From NCBI GenBank assembly GCA_024275165.1, contig JAJRZQ010000012.1, forward strand, positions 209,077-273,076: DNA of 64,000 nucleotides. Direction: 5' to 3'. The notes below the pieces were generated by a model. The model saw only the letters and a program-made list of their open reading frames with translations. It was not told where the DNA came from and searched no databases. Of this stretch, positions 33,994 to 43,311 are shown piece after piece. Source of the DNA: a bacterium (GTDB lineage: Bacteria; SAR324; XYD2-FULL-50-16). A program made the position numbers and the translations under genes. Each line of letters opens with the position of its first letter. The first letter of the stretch is position 1.

Positions 33994-35738
33994 TTTTCCT
34001 GAATCATGGTAAAGAATTTATCAAAGGCTTCCAAGACTTCGGGAGACTGGAAGCTGTATTCGAACACCGACTCCCCCCGTATAACGCGCTGGTCAACGGG
34101 CTCCCCCATGGGAGCGAGTTTTTTGTTGCAACCGTAGATAAAATAAGGCGTAAACTGGTAGTTGGACTGGGTTCCGCTTTTTTGGTAGCCCATGCCCAAC
34201 TGCTTGGCCTTGACTTCTGCCCCAAGAAAGCAAAAGTGCCAGGTCTCATCGGGGCCGGTTTTTTCCTTGATGAGATAGGGCAAAATCCATTCGTGCTTGG
34301 GGGTTCTGCGTTGGATCAAGGTTGACTCGCTCACGCTGCTGAAGATGCGAGTGAGCTCTTTGGCAAAATTTTTATAGCCTTCCAGCCCCATTTTACTGCG
34401 CAGCAGGGTCAAGGTTTTGGGGAAGTCCCCTACGGTTTTTGTTAAGTAGGGAAAATCAATTTCGTTTTTCTTTAGTTTGATGACTTCGTAGGTGGTTTCA
34501 AACTCTTCGGGTTCTGGCTCGGGCACATTGACCAGTTCCGGCTTTTCGCTTGCCTGGGGCTGCCGAGCCGATGCTTTGGGCATTGGCTTGGCTTTGCCGC
34601 CCGTGACCATTTCCTTGAGTTTGGCGATACTTGCCTTGGCAGCGGTGGTTGCCACGGCGAAGTGTTGCACGAACTCGGAGAATCCACCGAAGTTTTCGCT
34701 CAGGGCTTCGATTTCTGTTTTAAGGTCGTCTGCTACTTCAGCGTTGACCTGAGCGGTGAGGTCGTTAAATACATTGGAGGGGAGTTGTTGAAGGATTTCA
34801 ATCTCTTGTTCCGGCGCAATGGAGACCCATTCAAATACGGTTTTCCCCTCAAAGGAGTATTTTTTATAGATTTCGGTTTTAGCAGGATTCCCCGCTAAGG
34901 TATCTTGCATCCAGTGGATCAGAAACTCTTGTTTTAAAATCTCAAAATCCAAAAAATTGTAATGAAAGCTTTTGACCTCTCCGGCGATTTTTGCCTTCAT
35001 CCCTGAATAAAAGTAAATAAAAAAGAAGTGATTGCGATAATTGAACTTTTTTAACACATGGGGGAAGATGTAACTGATCTCTTGTTCCTTGCGTTTTAAA
35101 ATCGCTTCAGGAGAGATATGCTGGGGAGTGATCCCGCGATAAAGCTCTTTTTGGTATTTGGGCTGGATGCACATCTGGAACATGAGCCGAAACACGGTTT
35201 TTAGGTTTTGTAAAATCTCAATCTGCTTTTTGGAGGGAAAGTGCGAAGGGAAGGCCCCCCCAGAGGTGATGCGATTATACAAAACATCAATCGACTCAAT
35301 GGTTTTGTTGAGCTTATAGAGATCCCAAAGAATACGGATTTCTTTTTCTTGGTCGTTTAGACCGCGAAAGACCAAGAATTTTTTATCGTCGGACTCTTTT
35401 ACCTGAAAAAAATGCAGCAAAAGAACCTTGATCCCCCCCTTTTGGTAAAAGGGAGGAAGAAATTGCAGGTACTTCTTTTTTAAAATAGGATCAGAAACCT
35501 GATCGCGAATCCATTCGATTCGGTGGCGAAGGAACTGCACCAAGAATTTACGCATTGCCATCGCTTCTCGAACATCTTCAGAGTCATAATCGAATTTGGA
35601 TTCGAAATATTGCTCTTGCAAGAGCTTTAAGTTGTCTTGCCAAAATTGCACCTTTTGCAGCATATCAATAATCAACTGCTCAGGGCTTTTTGGTTGCTCT
35701 ATGATGATCAAGTCGACGACTTTTTTTAAGTCGGACAT
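33990..35738 (-). CDS. Unknown 582-residue protein coupled to ilvD
   Basis: I do not recognise this protein. It is soluble and largely helical, rich in Lys, Phe and Leu. A Pro/Ala-rich linker near residues 385-420 ([13 protein letters not shown] then EPEPEEF) separates an N-terminal ~380-residue part from a C-terminal ~165-residue domain. The spacing suggests two folded domains. It has no signal peptide or membrane helix. The stop overlaps the ilvD start by 4 bases. The ATG at 35738 is supported by GGACATG context but no strong ribosome-binding site. Confidence 0.6.
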   Translation of the reverse strand: MSDLKKVVDLIIIEQPKSPEQLIIDMLQKVQFWQDNLKLLQEQYFESKFDYDSEDVREAMAMRKFLVQFLRHRIEWIRDQVSDPILKKKYLQFLPPFYQKGGIKVLLLHFFQVKESDDKKFLVFRGLNDQEKEIRILWDLYKLNKTIESIDVLYNRITSGGAFPSHFPSKKQIEILQNLKTVFRLMFQMCIQPKYQKELYRGITPQHISPEAILKRKEQEISYIFPHVLKKFNYRNHFFFIYFYSGMKAKIAGEVKSFHYNFLDFEILKQEFLIHWMQDTLAGNPAKTEIYKKYSFEGKTVFEWVSIAPEQEIEILQQLPSNVFNDLTAQVNAEVADDLKTEIEALSENFGGFSEFVQHFAVATTAAKASIAKLKEMVTGGKAKPMPKASARQPQASEKPELVNVPEPEPEEFETTYEVIKLKKNEIDFPYLTKTVGDFPKTLTLLRSKMGLEGYKNFAKELTRIFSSVSESTLIQRRTPKHEWILPYLIKEKTGPDETWHFCFLGAEVKAKQLGMGYQKSGTQSNYQFTPYFIYGCNKKLAPMGEPVDQRVIRGESVFEYSFQSPEVLEAFDKFFTMIQEK

Positions 35739-36028
35739 GGTAATTTACTGAAAAGTTCCTATTTTATTATTCTTTTGGTCCTAAAAGCGTGTTTTGGTGC
35801 TGAACTTGAATTCCTGAGGAAAACCGTCAGGGCCTTTTGCTTTTTTTGGCGACTTGCCTGGGATGAAGCAAAAAAAACATTTGGCTCATCAAGGCACCAA
35901 GGTGAAAAAACAAGGGGTATTTTGCTTGGGTTTAAATTCTCGTTTTTTCTTTGGGTCGATCTTCGACTCCCAACTGGAATGACTGATGCTAAGCTTTTTG
36001 TCTGGATTCAGCAACCCTTTTTAACATA
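35739..36028. other. Divergent intergenic region
   Basis: These 290 bases lie between the leftward unknown gene and the rightward potassium channel. They are AT-rich with several T- and A-runs. An open frame at 35775-36029 starts with TTG and has no family resemblance, so I do not call it. Promoters probably lie here but no good pair of boxes stands out. Confidence 0.4.
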
Positions 36029-37051
36029 GTGACGGTGAGCGCAAAAGGAAATGAAAAACGGATTGCCCTGGTTTTGGGAAGGGCATTGCTGCCGCTGCTG
36101 AGCATCGTTTTGCTCGGGAGTTTAGGGTATCATTTTATTGAGGGTTGGCCTTGGTTTGACAGCCTGTATATGACCATCATTACCTTGACGACGGTAGGTT
36201 ATCAAGAAACCCACCCTTTGAGCCAAATCGGCAAAGGATTTACCTTGATTTTGCTCTTGGTGGGAATCGGTAATTTTGCCTATGTGGTTCGAACCCTTTC
36301 ATTGGATTTCTTAAACCCGCTGCTTTCAGGATATTTTAAGGATTTACGCATGGAGCAGACATTAGAAAAACTTAAAAACCATTATATAATTTGCGGTTAT
36401 GGCCGCATCGGTAGGGATGTGGTCGCTCAGTTGCTGGCGGCGGATAAATCCGTGGTGGTCATTGATGGGCTCGAACCGGAAAAACTAGGTGGGGTAGATT
36501 CTGGTTTGTTGTTTGTTCAAGGGGATGCCAGTCATGAAGAGGTTTTATATAAAGCGGGTATAGAGCGGGCGAAGGGATTGGTCAGCGCGGTGCGCTCCGA
36601 GGCGGAAAATGTTTTTATCACCATGACGGCTCGGGGAATCAACGCGAAACTTTTTATTATCGCTCGTTACGAAGAAGAACCAACGAAAAAAAAGCTGATC
36701 CGCGCCGGCGCCAACCGAGTAATCAATCCTTATAGCATTGGCAGCAGCAAGATCAGTCAGATTATTTTACAGCCCACGGTGAGTAAAATTATTGATTTTG
36801 CCTCCTCTCATGAAGGCTTAAATTTAAATTTTGAAGAATTCGACATCCACCCCACCCATCCCTTTGTCGGGCAAACTCCACAAACCTGCGGGGTGAGAGA
36901 ACAATTTAATGTCATTATCATCGCGGTGGAAAAAGCAGGGGGAAGAATCATCTCCAATCCCGGCGCCCAATATGTCTTTGAAGCGGGAGACAAGGTGGTG
37001 ATGATTGCCGATCAACAAGAAATGGTTAAACTGTTAAAAAGCTATGCTTGA
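36029..37051 (+). CDS. Two-TM potassium channel with RCK (TrkA-N) domain
   Basis: This 340-residue channel-like protein has two membrane helices (residues ~15-33 and ~68-92) around a pore loop. The selectivity filter reads TVGYQE at residues 55-60; most channels have TVGYGD, so the outer two positions are changed. A cytoplasmic RCK domain follows with CGYGRIGRDV (residues 122-131) binding a nucleotide or ion, and a TrkA-C domain lies near residues 260-340. The start is GTG at 36029 with no clear ribosome-binding site, so a start a few codons later is possible. Its stop overlaps the next gene by 8 bases. Confidence 0.9.
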   Translation: MTVSAKGNEKRIALVLGRALLPLLSIVLLGSLGYHFIEGWPWFDSLYMTIITLTTVGYQETHPLSQIGKGFTLILLLVGIGNFAYVVRTLSLDFLNPLLSGYFKDLRMEQTLEKLKNHYIICGYGRIGRDVVAQLLAADKSVVVIDGLEPEKLGGVDSGLLFVQGDASHEEVLYKAGIERAKGLVSAVRSEAENVFITMTARGINAKLFIIARYEEEPTKKKLIRAGANRVINPYSIGSSKISQIILQPTVSKIIDFASSHEGLNLNFEEFDIHPTHPFVGQTPQTCGVREQFNVIIIAVEKAGGRIISNPGAQYVFEAGDKVVMIADQQEMVKLLKSYA

Positions 37052-39947
37052 GCGATTCGTATGCTTACGACCCCTTTTGCTGGGAATGATTTGGCTTTTA
37101 TTCCTACCGAACCTTAGCCTCGCTAAGGAGGAATATGTAGTCAACCGCACCTATAACGCGCCGAAAGGCACTCTTTATGGGGGCAGTATGTCTCGCGATG
37201 GAAAGTATATCTTTGCCATTGATAAAGATTACAACCTGAGGATTTGGAGGTATACTACAGGAAGAATCATCAAATCCATCAAGGGCGGCCGTCATCGGCC
37301 CATTGCCGGGGTTTTTCATCCCACGCGCCCGATTCTTTTCACGGTGGGTAAAGATGGAAATGTCTATATCTGGGATATTGCCAAGGGCGCTAAAATACAG
37401 GTTTTACAGACCCATATTCAAGAGTTGCACGCGATTGCCATTAGCCCCAATGGGAAAAAGTTGGCCGTAGGGGGGAAGGGACGCAATATTATCATCTGGA
37501 GTCTGGACCGTTATAAAATATATAAAAAAATTATTGAACCGAGCCGGAATGTCTTATCCTTAGATTATCATCCAGATGGGAAAACGATTGCCTGGTCGAA
37601 CGGCAATCAAGAGGTCAAAGTCTGGAACACCGCCAGCGATACTCTGGTCGCCCGTTATAAGAAACACAAAACAAAAATCACTCACCTGAAATTTCACCCT
37701 TCGGGAAAGCTCATTGCCAGCGCTGATTTTTCGGGTCAGGTGGTTTTATATAACCTGGAAAAACGAGCGGTTCAGCGAGTTTTTAAGGAAAATAAAAAGG
37801 CTGTTTCCGCCGTTGATTTTGATGTCACCGGAAAAGAGATGATGACCTGTTCGCTGGACGGCACCATTAAGCTGCGCAGGCTCAGGAGCAATAAACAAAT
37901 CCAAAAGTTTAAATTGGTGGGGAAACCGGTTCACTTTTGCGAGTTTTCCGCTGACTCCAAGCAGGTGGTGGCTATTTTCGATACCAGTTACCTCAGGAGT
38001 TGGAATTTGGAGGATTCGAGTCATATCGGTTCCTTTAAGGGGCATAAAAAGGCAATTGTTGATTTGGATATCTCCCCCAATGGGGCCTTACTCGTTTCCG
38101 TGGGGCAGGACAATCAAATTATTCTTTGGAATGTAGCAAAAAAGTCCATGATCCGCTCTTTCAATGCCGAGGGACACAACCCGCAAGCCATTCGTTTTTC
38201 TCCAGATAACTTAAGGTTTGCCACTGCCGGGGGGGATGCCACCATCAAAATCTGGAATAAGGCGAACGGTAAGGTTCTCAATACCTTGAAGGGGCATTCG
38301 GGGAAGGTCAATGCCTTGGCGTTCCACCCTTTTGAGAATACGCTTTTGAGTGCCGGGGCAGATAAAAAAGTGATCCAATGGGATTTGTCGACGGGCAGCA
38401 GAATGTTTGAACGGACCGAGCATCAAGGGCAAATTTTTCAAATTAAAATCAGCGAAGATGGGGAAAAATATCTCACCGCCAGTCAAGACCGAACCGCGAA
38501 GTTATGGCGTTACTACGATCACCAACTGCTTTACGAATTCAAGGGGCACAAGAGAGGAGTTCGGGCCATTGCCTTTGCTCCCGGTAAGGAGAGGGTCGCT
38601 ACCGGTTCGGACGATAAAAGCATTCGGATTTGGGATACCAGCACGGGCAAAATGAGCCATATGCTTTTAGGGCATGATTTTATCATTAGCGGTTTGCGAT
38701 TTGCGACCGATGGGAAAACCTTGGTTAGTTCGAGCCGAGATAAAACCATTCGGATGTGGGATGCCCAGAGGGGCGCGTTTATCCGTACCTTATCGGGTCA
38801 GGATGATCAAATCGTCGCTATTTCAGTGACTTCAAATGGAAAATTTTTAGCTTCTGGAACCTTGAACGGGGAAATCAATTTGCTCAAATTACCCAAAGAA
38901 CTCTTTCGCGCCACGGCTTCCTCGGCAGAGCAAAAGCGCAAGGCCTTACCGCTGGGGGAGGATTTGCCTAGCGATGCGACCGCTTTTTTTGAGCCCCTCC
39001 CAAACCCTAAGCCAAGCGTGGAAAAAAAGAAATCCTCCGCGGTGAAGGAAAAGGATATTATTGAAGAAGAAGTGATAGAGCGCAAAGACAATGTGTTTGA
39101 GCCCCTCGTCGTGCAAGAAAATCAAGAACTCAAAGCGGCCAGGGTTAGCTTAAACAATGCCTTAAAAAATACTGCGAACTGTGTTAATTCGGTTCAAATC
39201 GCCAACCTCGCATTTGAAATTTTAAAAAAAACCCCCGATGATTTAACGGCTTACTATGCTCTTTTGCGTTATTATTTGGCGCAAAAGGATATGCAAGCTT
39301 TATTTATGGTGGCGCAAATCGGCCAAAGGGGGAAATTCTACAAGGAAGTTTATGATTATAAATCCGAACAACGGGTGCGTGATATTTTTAAGGATTGGAA
39401 TAATAATATTTTAGAAGTGGAAGATACAAAAAATCAAATTCAATTTGAGCTGGTTGATTGCAACCAGATGGTCACGGATGTAGAAGTTCCTAAAGCTTTA
39501 CCGGTTCTCAGTTTGCCCCTTGAGGTTGGGGCGCGGGTTTTAAATGGTGAGATTCGATTGGATTTAAGCCTCTTCGCAGGTTTGGAAAAACAGCCCGAAG
39601 TGTTTATCAATCGGTTTTTTGCTTTTGTTCAAGGGAGCATGCGCAAGCTAAAGCGGGTCAACCTCCAAACCCTTGAGCCCTACCAACCCCCTCCCGTAGG
39701 GGAAGCGATTTTTGGTTATTTAGTGCTTGATTTGGTTCAGTTTCAGTCGATGGGGCAACCAGAGGGGAGAGTGTTTTTTCAATTAAAAAAAGGCCAGGAG
39801 GGCTGGCGTACCTATGGTACGACACTGAAAAAGAAGCGAGAATTGATGCTGCTCAAGGGGAATTATTATCTCAAAGTAGGGGGGGAGGTGGTCAGTGCCT
39901 TTGAAATCAATAAAAATAAGCAGGTCATTACCCAGGCCGTTCCCTAA
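37044..39947 (+). CDS. Exported 14-repeat WD40 beta-propeller protein
   Basis: This 967-residue protein has a signal peptide (PLLLGMIWLLFLPNLSLA, cleavage near residue 28). Residues ~40-625 contain 14 WD40 repeats, each with a GKxx...W(D/N) pattern (for example DKSIRIWD and DKTIRMWD), which is enough for two seven-bladed propellers. A Pro/Lys/Glu-rich linker (~640-690) leads to a ~270-residue C-terminal domain of unknown type with TPR-like helices and a beta-rich end. It probably works in the periplasm. It overlaps the channel gene by 8 bases, so the pair may be translated together. Confidence 0.88.
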   Translation: MLERFVCLRPLLLGMIWLLFLPNLSLAKEEYVVNRTYNAPKGTLYGGSMSRDGKYIFAIDKDYNLRIWRYTTGRIIKSIKGGRHRPIAGVFHPTRPILFTVGKDGNVYIWDIAKGAKIQVLQTHIQELHAIAISPNGKKLAVGGKGRNIIIWSLDRYKIYKKIIEPSRNVLSLDYHPDGKTIAWSNGNQEVKVWNTASDTLVARYKKHKTKITHLKFHPSGKLIASADFSGQVVLYNLEKRAVQRVFKENKKAVSAVDFDVTGKEMMTCSLDGTIKLRRLRSNKQIQKFKLVGKPVHFCEFSADSKQVVAIFDTSYLRSWNLEDSSHIGSFKGHKKAIVDLDISPNGALLVSVGQDNQIILWNVAKKSMIRSFNAEGHNPQAIRFSPDNLRFATAGGDATIKIWNKANGKVLNTLKGHSGKVNALAFHPFENTLLSAGADKKVIQWDLSTGSRMFERTEHQGQIFQIKISEDGEKYLTASQDRTAKLWRYYDHQLLYEFKGHKRGVRAIAFAPGKERVATGSDDKSIRIWDTSTGKMSHMLLGHDFIISGLRFATDGKTLVSSSRDKTIRMWDAQRGAFIRTLSGQDDQIVAISVTSNGKFLASGTLNGEINLLKLPKELFRATASSAEQKRKALPLGEDLPSDATAFFEPLPNPKPSVEKKKSSAVKEKDIIEEEVIERKDNVFEPLVVQENQELKAARVSLNNALKNTANCVNSVQIANLAFEILKKTPDDLTAYYALLRYYLAQKDMQALFMVAQIGQRGKFYKEVYDYKSEQRVRDIFKDWNNNILEVEDTKNQIQFELVDCNQMVTDVEVPKALPVLSLPLEVGARVLNGEIRLDLSLFAGLEKQPEVFINRFFAFVQGSMRKLKRVNLQTLEPYQPPPVGEAIFGYLVLDLVQFQSMGQPEGRVFFQLKKGQEGWRTYGTTLKKKRELMLLKGNYYLKVGGEVVSAFEINKNKQVITQAVP

Positions 39948-40002
39948 TAAACAGTACCTGTATCGCTAAGTTGCGGACATGATAATTTTTATTATTTGAT
40001 TT

Positions 40003-41802
40003 TTAAGTCTCTTGAGGCCGCAAATTGGAGCCGATTAAGCGGGAATCCTTGCTTTTGTGGTATTGCAAAAATGCCGCGGCCTCTTCTGTGCCCAGGTACT
40101 TAGCCAAGTTACGGCGCTCCGTATGCAAAAGATCAACCAGTACCAGGCCATCCACACAATCTCCAAATTTTGGGTCTCGGTTGAACCCGAGAAAACGCCC
40201 CCCTAACTTGATATATTGCTTCATCAAAATAGGGATGCTTTTTTCTCCCTGTTCCAACTCTTTGATGGAGTCGGCAAGTTGCTCTAAGGAAAACGCGGCG
40301 GTGTCCAAGTTCAGCCCCGTTTTTTTAAGATCCTTTAACTTTAGGGGGAGTCTGGGTTTGACTAACTCCTGTAGCTTTTTCAATTCCTTGTTTCGGTTAA
40401 AGTAGTCAATCATCATCTCTCGAGAAAGGGATTGATAAGAGGTGCTGATACTGACGGGGCCGAAAAGGGCCCGAATCTCTTTATTTTGTGAGATATACAC
40501 GGCAATGCCCTTCCATAACAACATTAGGGGGGTGAAGCTGCGTTGGGATTCGCCGCGAATAAAAGAACGACCGAGTTCCAGGGCTTCGCCGATTTCAGTA
40601 AAAAAAGCGGTCTTGAATTTAAAGAGGGTGTGACTATAAAAACCCTTTTTGCGAAATTTCGCAATAATGTTGGAAGCCTCACCAAGGCGATAGGCCCCGA
40701 TGAGTTGATTTTCTTTTTTATCCCATAAAAAAAGATGCAGGTAGTATTCATCAAATATATCCAAATCAACGCAGGTGCCTGTTCCTTCACCAACGGCGCG
40801 AAATGTCAATTCTCTGAGGCGTCCGATTTCCAAGAGTAGGTTGGGAATCTCGCTGGCTTCGGCGATATGGACCTCCAAATCCCCTGAACCGGTAAGCTTT
40901 TGCGATTTTTTTAAACCTTGAACCTCTCGGATCAATAAGTTTGGGTCAATGGGTTCAATAACCGGAGCGGGATGGAAAGATCGCTGAGCAGCAGGTTTAG
41001 GATCCTCCAGGTTGCGATGGGCCAGAAGCAGGGTGCGGTGGCGTAAATAAGCAATTAGTTTGTTATCGTCGGGGTACTGGGAAAAGCGAGAAGCTTTAAT
41101 GGGGGAGCCGATTTTTATATTTACGGTAATATATTGTTTGTTGATCATTTCTTTGGGCATCAGGGCCAGCCGAACAAAGGGATGGAGTTTGCCTAAAATT
41201 TGAAATGCCATACTATTTCGGCCCGCAAAATACACCGGTACTACGGTTGCCCCGGTTTTACGGGCCATGCGGGCTAAATTTTTCTCCCACGCCGCTTCTT
41301 GCAATTGGTGATGCAAAAAATTCCACTGGGCGACTTCTCCCGAGGGGAAACAGCCCAGTGAGCCCCCCTGCTTCAGCCAAGTCAAGGCCTCCCGCATGGT
41401 TTTTAGATTATTGCGGACTGAATTTTTTTTCCCAAAGGGATCCACAAAAAAACAAACCTCCGCTGCCTCGGGAATTTTTTCCAACATCAAATTAGCCAGC
41501 AACTTGATATCGGGCCGAACTTCATGCATCATGGCCGCTAAGATCATGCCGTCAATGGCGCCGAAGGGGTGATTGGCGACAAACATCACCGCTCCCTGTT
41601 GGGGGACGCGGTTTAAATCTTCCGGGTCTACATTCCAGCAGACCTTTAACTCTTCCAATACGGAGTTGAAAAACAATCCCTTTGGTTCGGGCATGTTTTG
41701 ATATCGTTTTTCAAGCTCGGTTAATCCGGTCAGTCGTTCGACCCAGTTTGAAAATAGCCCTTCTTGAGTGAATACCTTGTTTTTTTTGCATTTTGTGTTC
41801 AT
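40003..41802 (-). CDS. OlsF-like bifunctional acyltransferase
   Basis: This 599-residue protein joins a PlsC-type lysophospholipid/lyso-ornithine acyltransferase to a GNAT-type N-acyltransferase. The N-terminal domain has ANHPFGAIDG with His78 and Asp84, and CFPSGEVAQW near residue 155. The C-terminal part (residues ~300-480) resembles the OlsB/acyl-homoserine-lactone-synthase fold, with IGRLRELTFRAVGEGTG and EALELGRSFI. This layout matches OlsF, which makes ornithine lipids in one polypeptide. It has no neighbour in the same pathway. A hairpin of 8-base arms (GGGGGAAA/TTTCCCCC, 41817-41841) lies in its leader. Confidence 0.82.
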   Translation of the reverse strand: MNTKCKKNKVFTQEGLFSNWVERLTGLTELEKRYQNMPEPKGLFFNSVLEELKVCWNVDPEDLNRVPQQGAVMFVANHPFGAIDGMILAAMMHEVRPDIKLLANLMLEKIPEAAEVCFFVDPFGKKNSVRNNLKTMREALTWLKQGGSLGCFPSGEVAQWNFLHHQLQEAAWEKNLARMARKTGATVVPVYFAGRNSMAFQILGKLHPFVRLALMPKEMINKQYITVNIKIGSPIKASRFSQYPDDNKLIAYLRHRTLLLAHRNLEDPKPAAQRSFHPAPVIEPIDPNLLIREVQGLKKSQKLTGSGDLEVHIAEASEIPNLLLEIGRLRELTFRAVGEGTGTCVDLDIFDEYYLHLFLWDKKENQLIGAYRLGEASNIIAKFRKKGFYSHTLFKFKTAFFTEIGEALELGRSFIRGESQRSFTPLMLLWKGIAVYISQNKEIRALFGPVSISTSYQSLSREMMIDYFNRNKELKKLQELVKPRLPLKLKDLKKTGLNLDTAAFSLEQLADSIKELEQGEKSIPILMKQYIKLGGRFLGFNRDPKFGDCVDGLVLVDLLHTERRNLAKYLGTEEAAAFLQYHKSKDSRLIGSNLRPQET

Positions 41803-41958
41803 TCATGGATCTCGGATGGGGGAAAGAAGGAGGTTTTCCCCCTTCTCAGAGCATCGTTTCTTTAAAGGAAAGATAAAGCGAGATTGTTTGAATTCGATTA
41901 GATTTGTGTTAGGTTTTGGTTAGGAGTCTCTAAAACCCAACAATTTTAAGGGAGAAAA

Positions 41959-43311
41959 TCAAAGAGAGGGGAGGGCCTTTAAAATTCGCTTCAGGCTAGG
42001 GATTTCCTCCAGGCTGAGGGCGCGGAGGTCGAGTAAAACACGGTCTTTGCGAATCAGCCCAATCACGGGGGGGGTACAAGACCTCAACCAAGTACCGAGT
42101 CGCTGAGCGGACCAGGGATGGGTAATTTCAATGGCCCAACTATCCAGCTCGACCAAGGGGAGGCTGCCCCCCCCTGGCTTGGCCCGGTGTTGGACCAGTT
42201 GAAAGGGGCCTTGGGGCAAATCGGATAAGAGGTCTTCTCCCCTTTTTTTGATGCTTTCAGCCTCTTCAAGGAGCATGCGAAGGGTGGGGAGTTGATTTGC
42301 CTCCCCCCTGGAGTAGGCGAGCAGGGTTTGCTCTAAGAGGAATAGGGTCAGTTTGTCGCAACGAAAGGCCCGGTAGAGGGGAAAGGATTTAAGCTTTGCG
42401 ATTAAGGCGCGCTTCCCTAAAATCACCCCTGCTTGAGGCCCCCCTAGGAGTTTATCTCCGCTAAAGGTCAGCAGGTCGCTGCCCTGGCGCAAGGCCTCTT
42501 CAATACTGGGTTCCTTAAAACCCGCCTGCTCCTTGACCGATTGGAACAAACCGCTACCGAGGTCTTCGATTAAAAGCAGGTTGTTTTCCTTGCACAGGGG
42601 GGCTAAACGCGAGGTGGGTACCGCGGCGGTAAAGCCTTGGATGGCAAAGTTTGAGGTATGAACCTTTAAAATCAAAGCGGTTTGTTGGGTGAGGGCTTTT
42701 TTGTAGTCTTCCGGTTTGGTTTTGTTGGTTGCCCCGACTTCCACCATGACGGCCCCTGTTGCCGCTAAGATATCGGGGATGCGAAAGCTCCCCCCGATTT
42801 CTACCAGTTCCCCCCGGCTGACCAGGCATTCCTTCCCCTGCCCAAAGGCCATTAAGACCAAGAAAACAGCGGCAGCGTTGTTGTTGACCACCAAAGCCGC
42901 CTCTGCCCCCGTGAGGTTCATCCACAGTTCTTCGATGCGTTGGGTGCGGCTTCCCCGGGTGCCGCTTTGCAAATCGTACTCTAGGTTGCTGTATCCACAA
43001 GCGAGGTCTTGGAGTTTGGAAAAGAGTTCGGCAGAGAGGGGAGAGCGCCCCAGATTGGTATGCAGTACCACGCCGGTGGCGTTTAAAACCTTTTGCAGGG
43101 GCCGGGAAGACTCGAGTAGGGAGAGGAGTTTTTCTAAAATCAACTCTTGAGTCCAAGCGGGGTCGGAGGCGATGGCGGATTCTTTGAGTTGTTGGAGTTC
43201 TTGATTGACTTGGGAGCGAACCTCTTTCCCCCAGGGTAGGCCTTTGTGTTTTAAGGCTTGATCAATGGCGGTGATGGAGGGGAATTTTTTTAAGTTCTTG
43301 TTTACTCCCAT
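41959..43311 (-). CDS. selA: L-seryl-tRNA(Sec) selenium transferase
   Basis: SelA is a PLP enzyme that converts seryl-tRNA(Sec) to selenocysteinyl-tRNA using selenophosphate. The 450-residue length is normal. The PLP lysine is Lys287 in TFSGDKLLGGPQ; VVNNNAAAVFL, LHTNLGRSPLS and EIGGSFRIPD are further family signatures. Its presence predicts that the organism makes selenoproteins. selB, selC and selD, often adjacent, are not in the window. It starts 10 bases inside the 3' end of lnt, so the two are co-transcribed. Confidence 0.96.
   Translation of the reverse strand: MGVNKNLKKFPSITAIDQALKHKGLPWGKEVRSQVNQELQQLKESAIASDPAWTQELILEKLLSLLESSRPLQKVLNATGVVLHTNLGRSPLSAELFSKLQDLACGYSNLEYDLQSGTRGSRTQRIEELWMNLTGAEAALVVNNNAAAVFLVLMAFGQGKECLVSRGELVEIGGSFRIPDILAATGAVMVEVGATNKTKPEDYKKALTQQTALILKVHTSNFAIQGFTAAVPTSRLAPLCKENNLLLIEDLGSGLFQSVKEQAGFKEPSIEEALRQGSDLLTFSGDKLLGGPQAGVILGKRALIAKLKSFPLYRAFRCDKLTLFLLEQTLLAYSRGEANQLPTLRMLLEEAESIKKRGEDLLSDLPQGPFQLVQHRAKPGGGSLPLVELDSWAIEITHPWSAQRLGTWLRSCTPPVIGLIRKDRVLLDLRALSLEEIPSLKRILKALPSL

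Noticed and set aside
35775..36029. 84-codon plus-strand frame upstream of the potassium channel
   Set aside because: It starts with TTG, has no ribosome-binding site, and its composition does not resemble a protein; the region is more likely regulatory.
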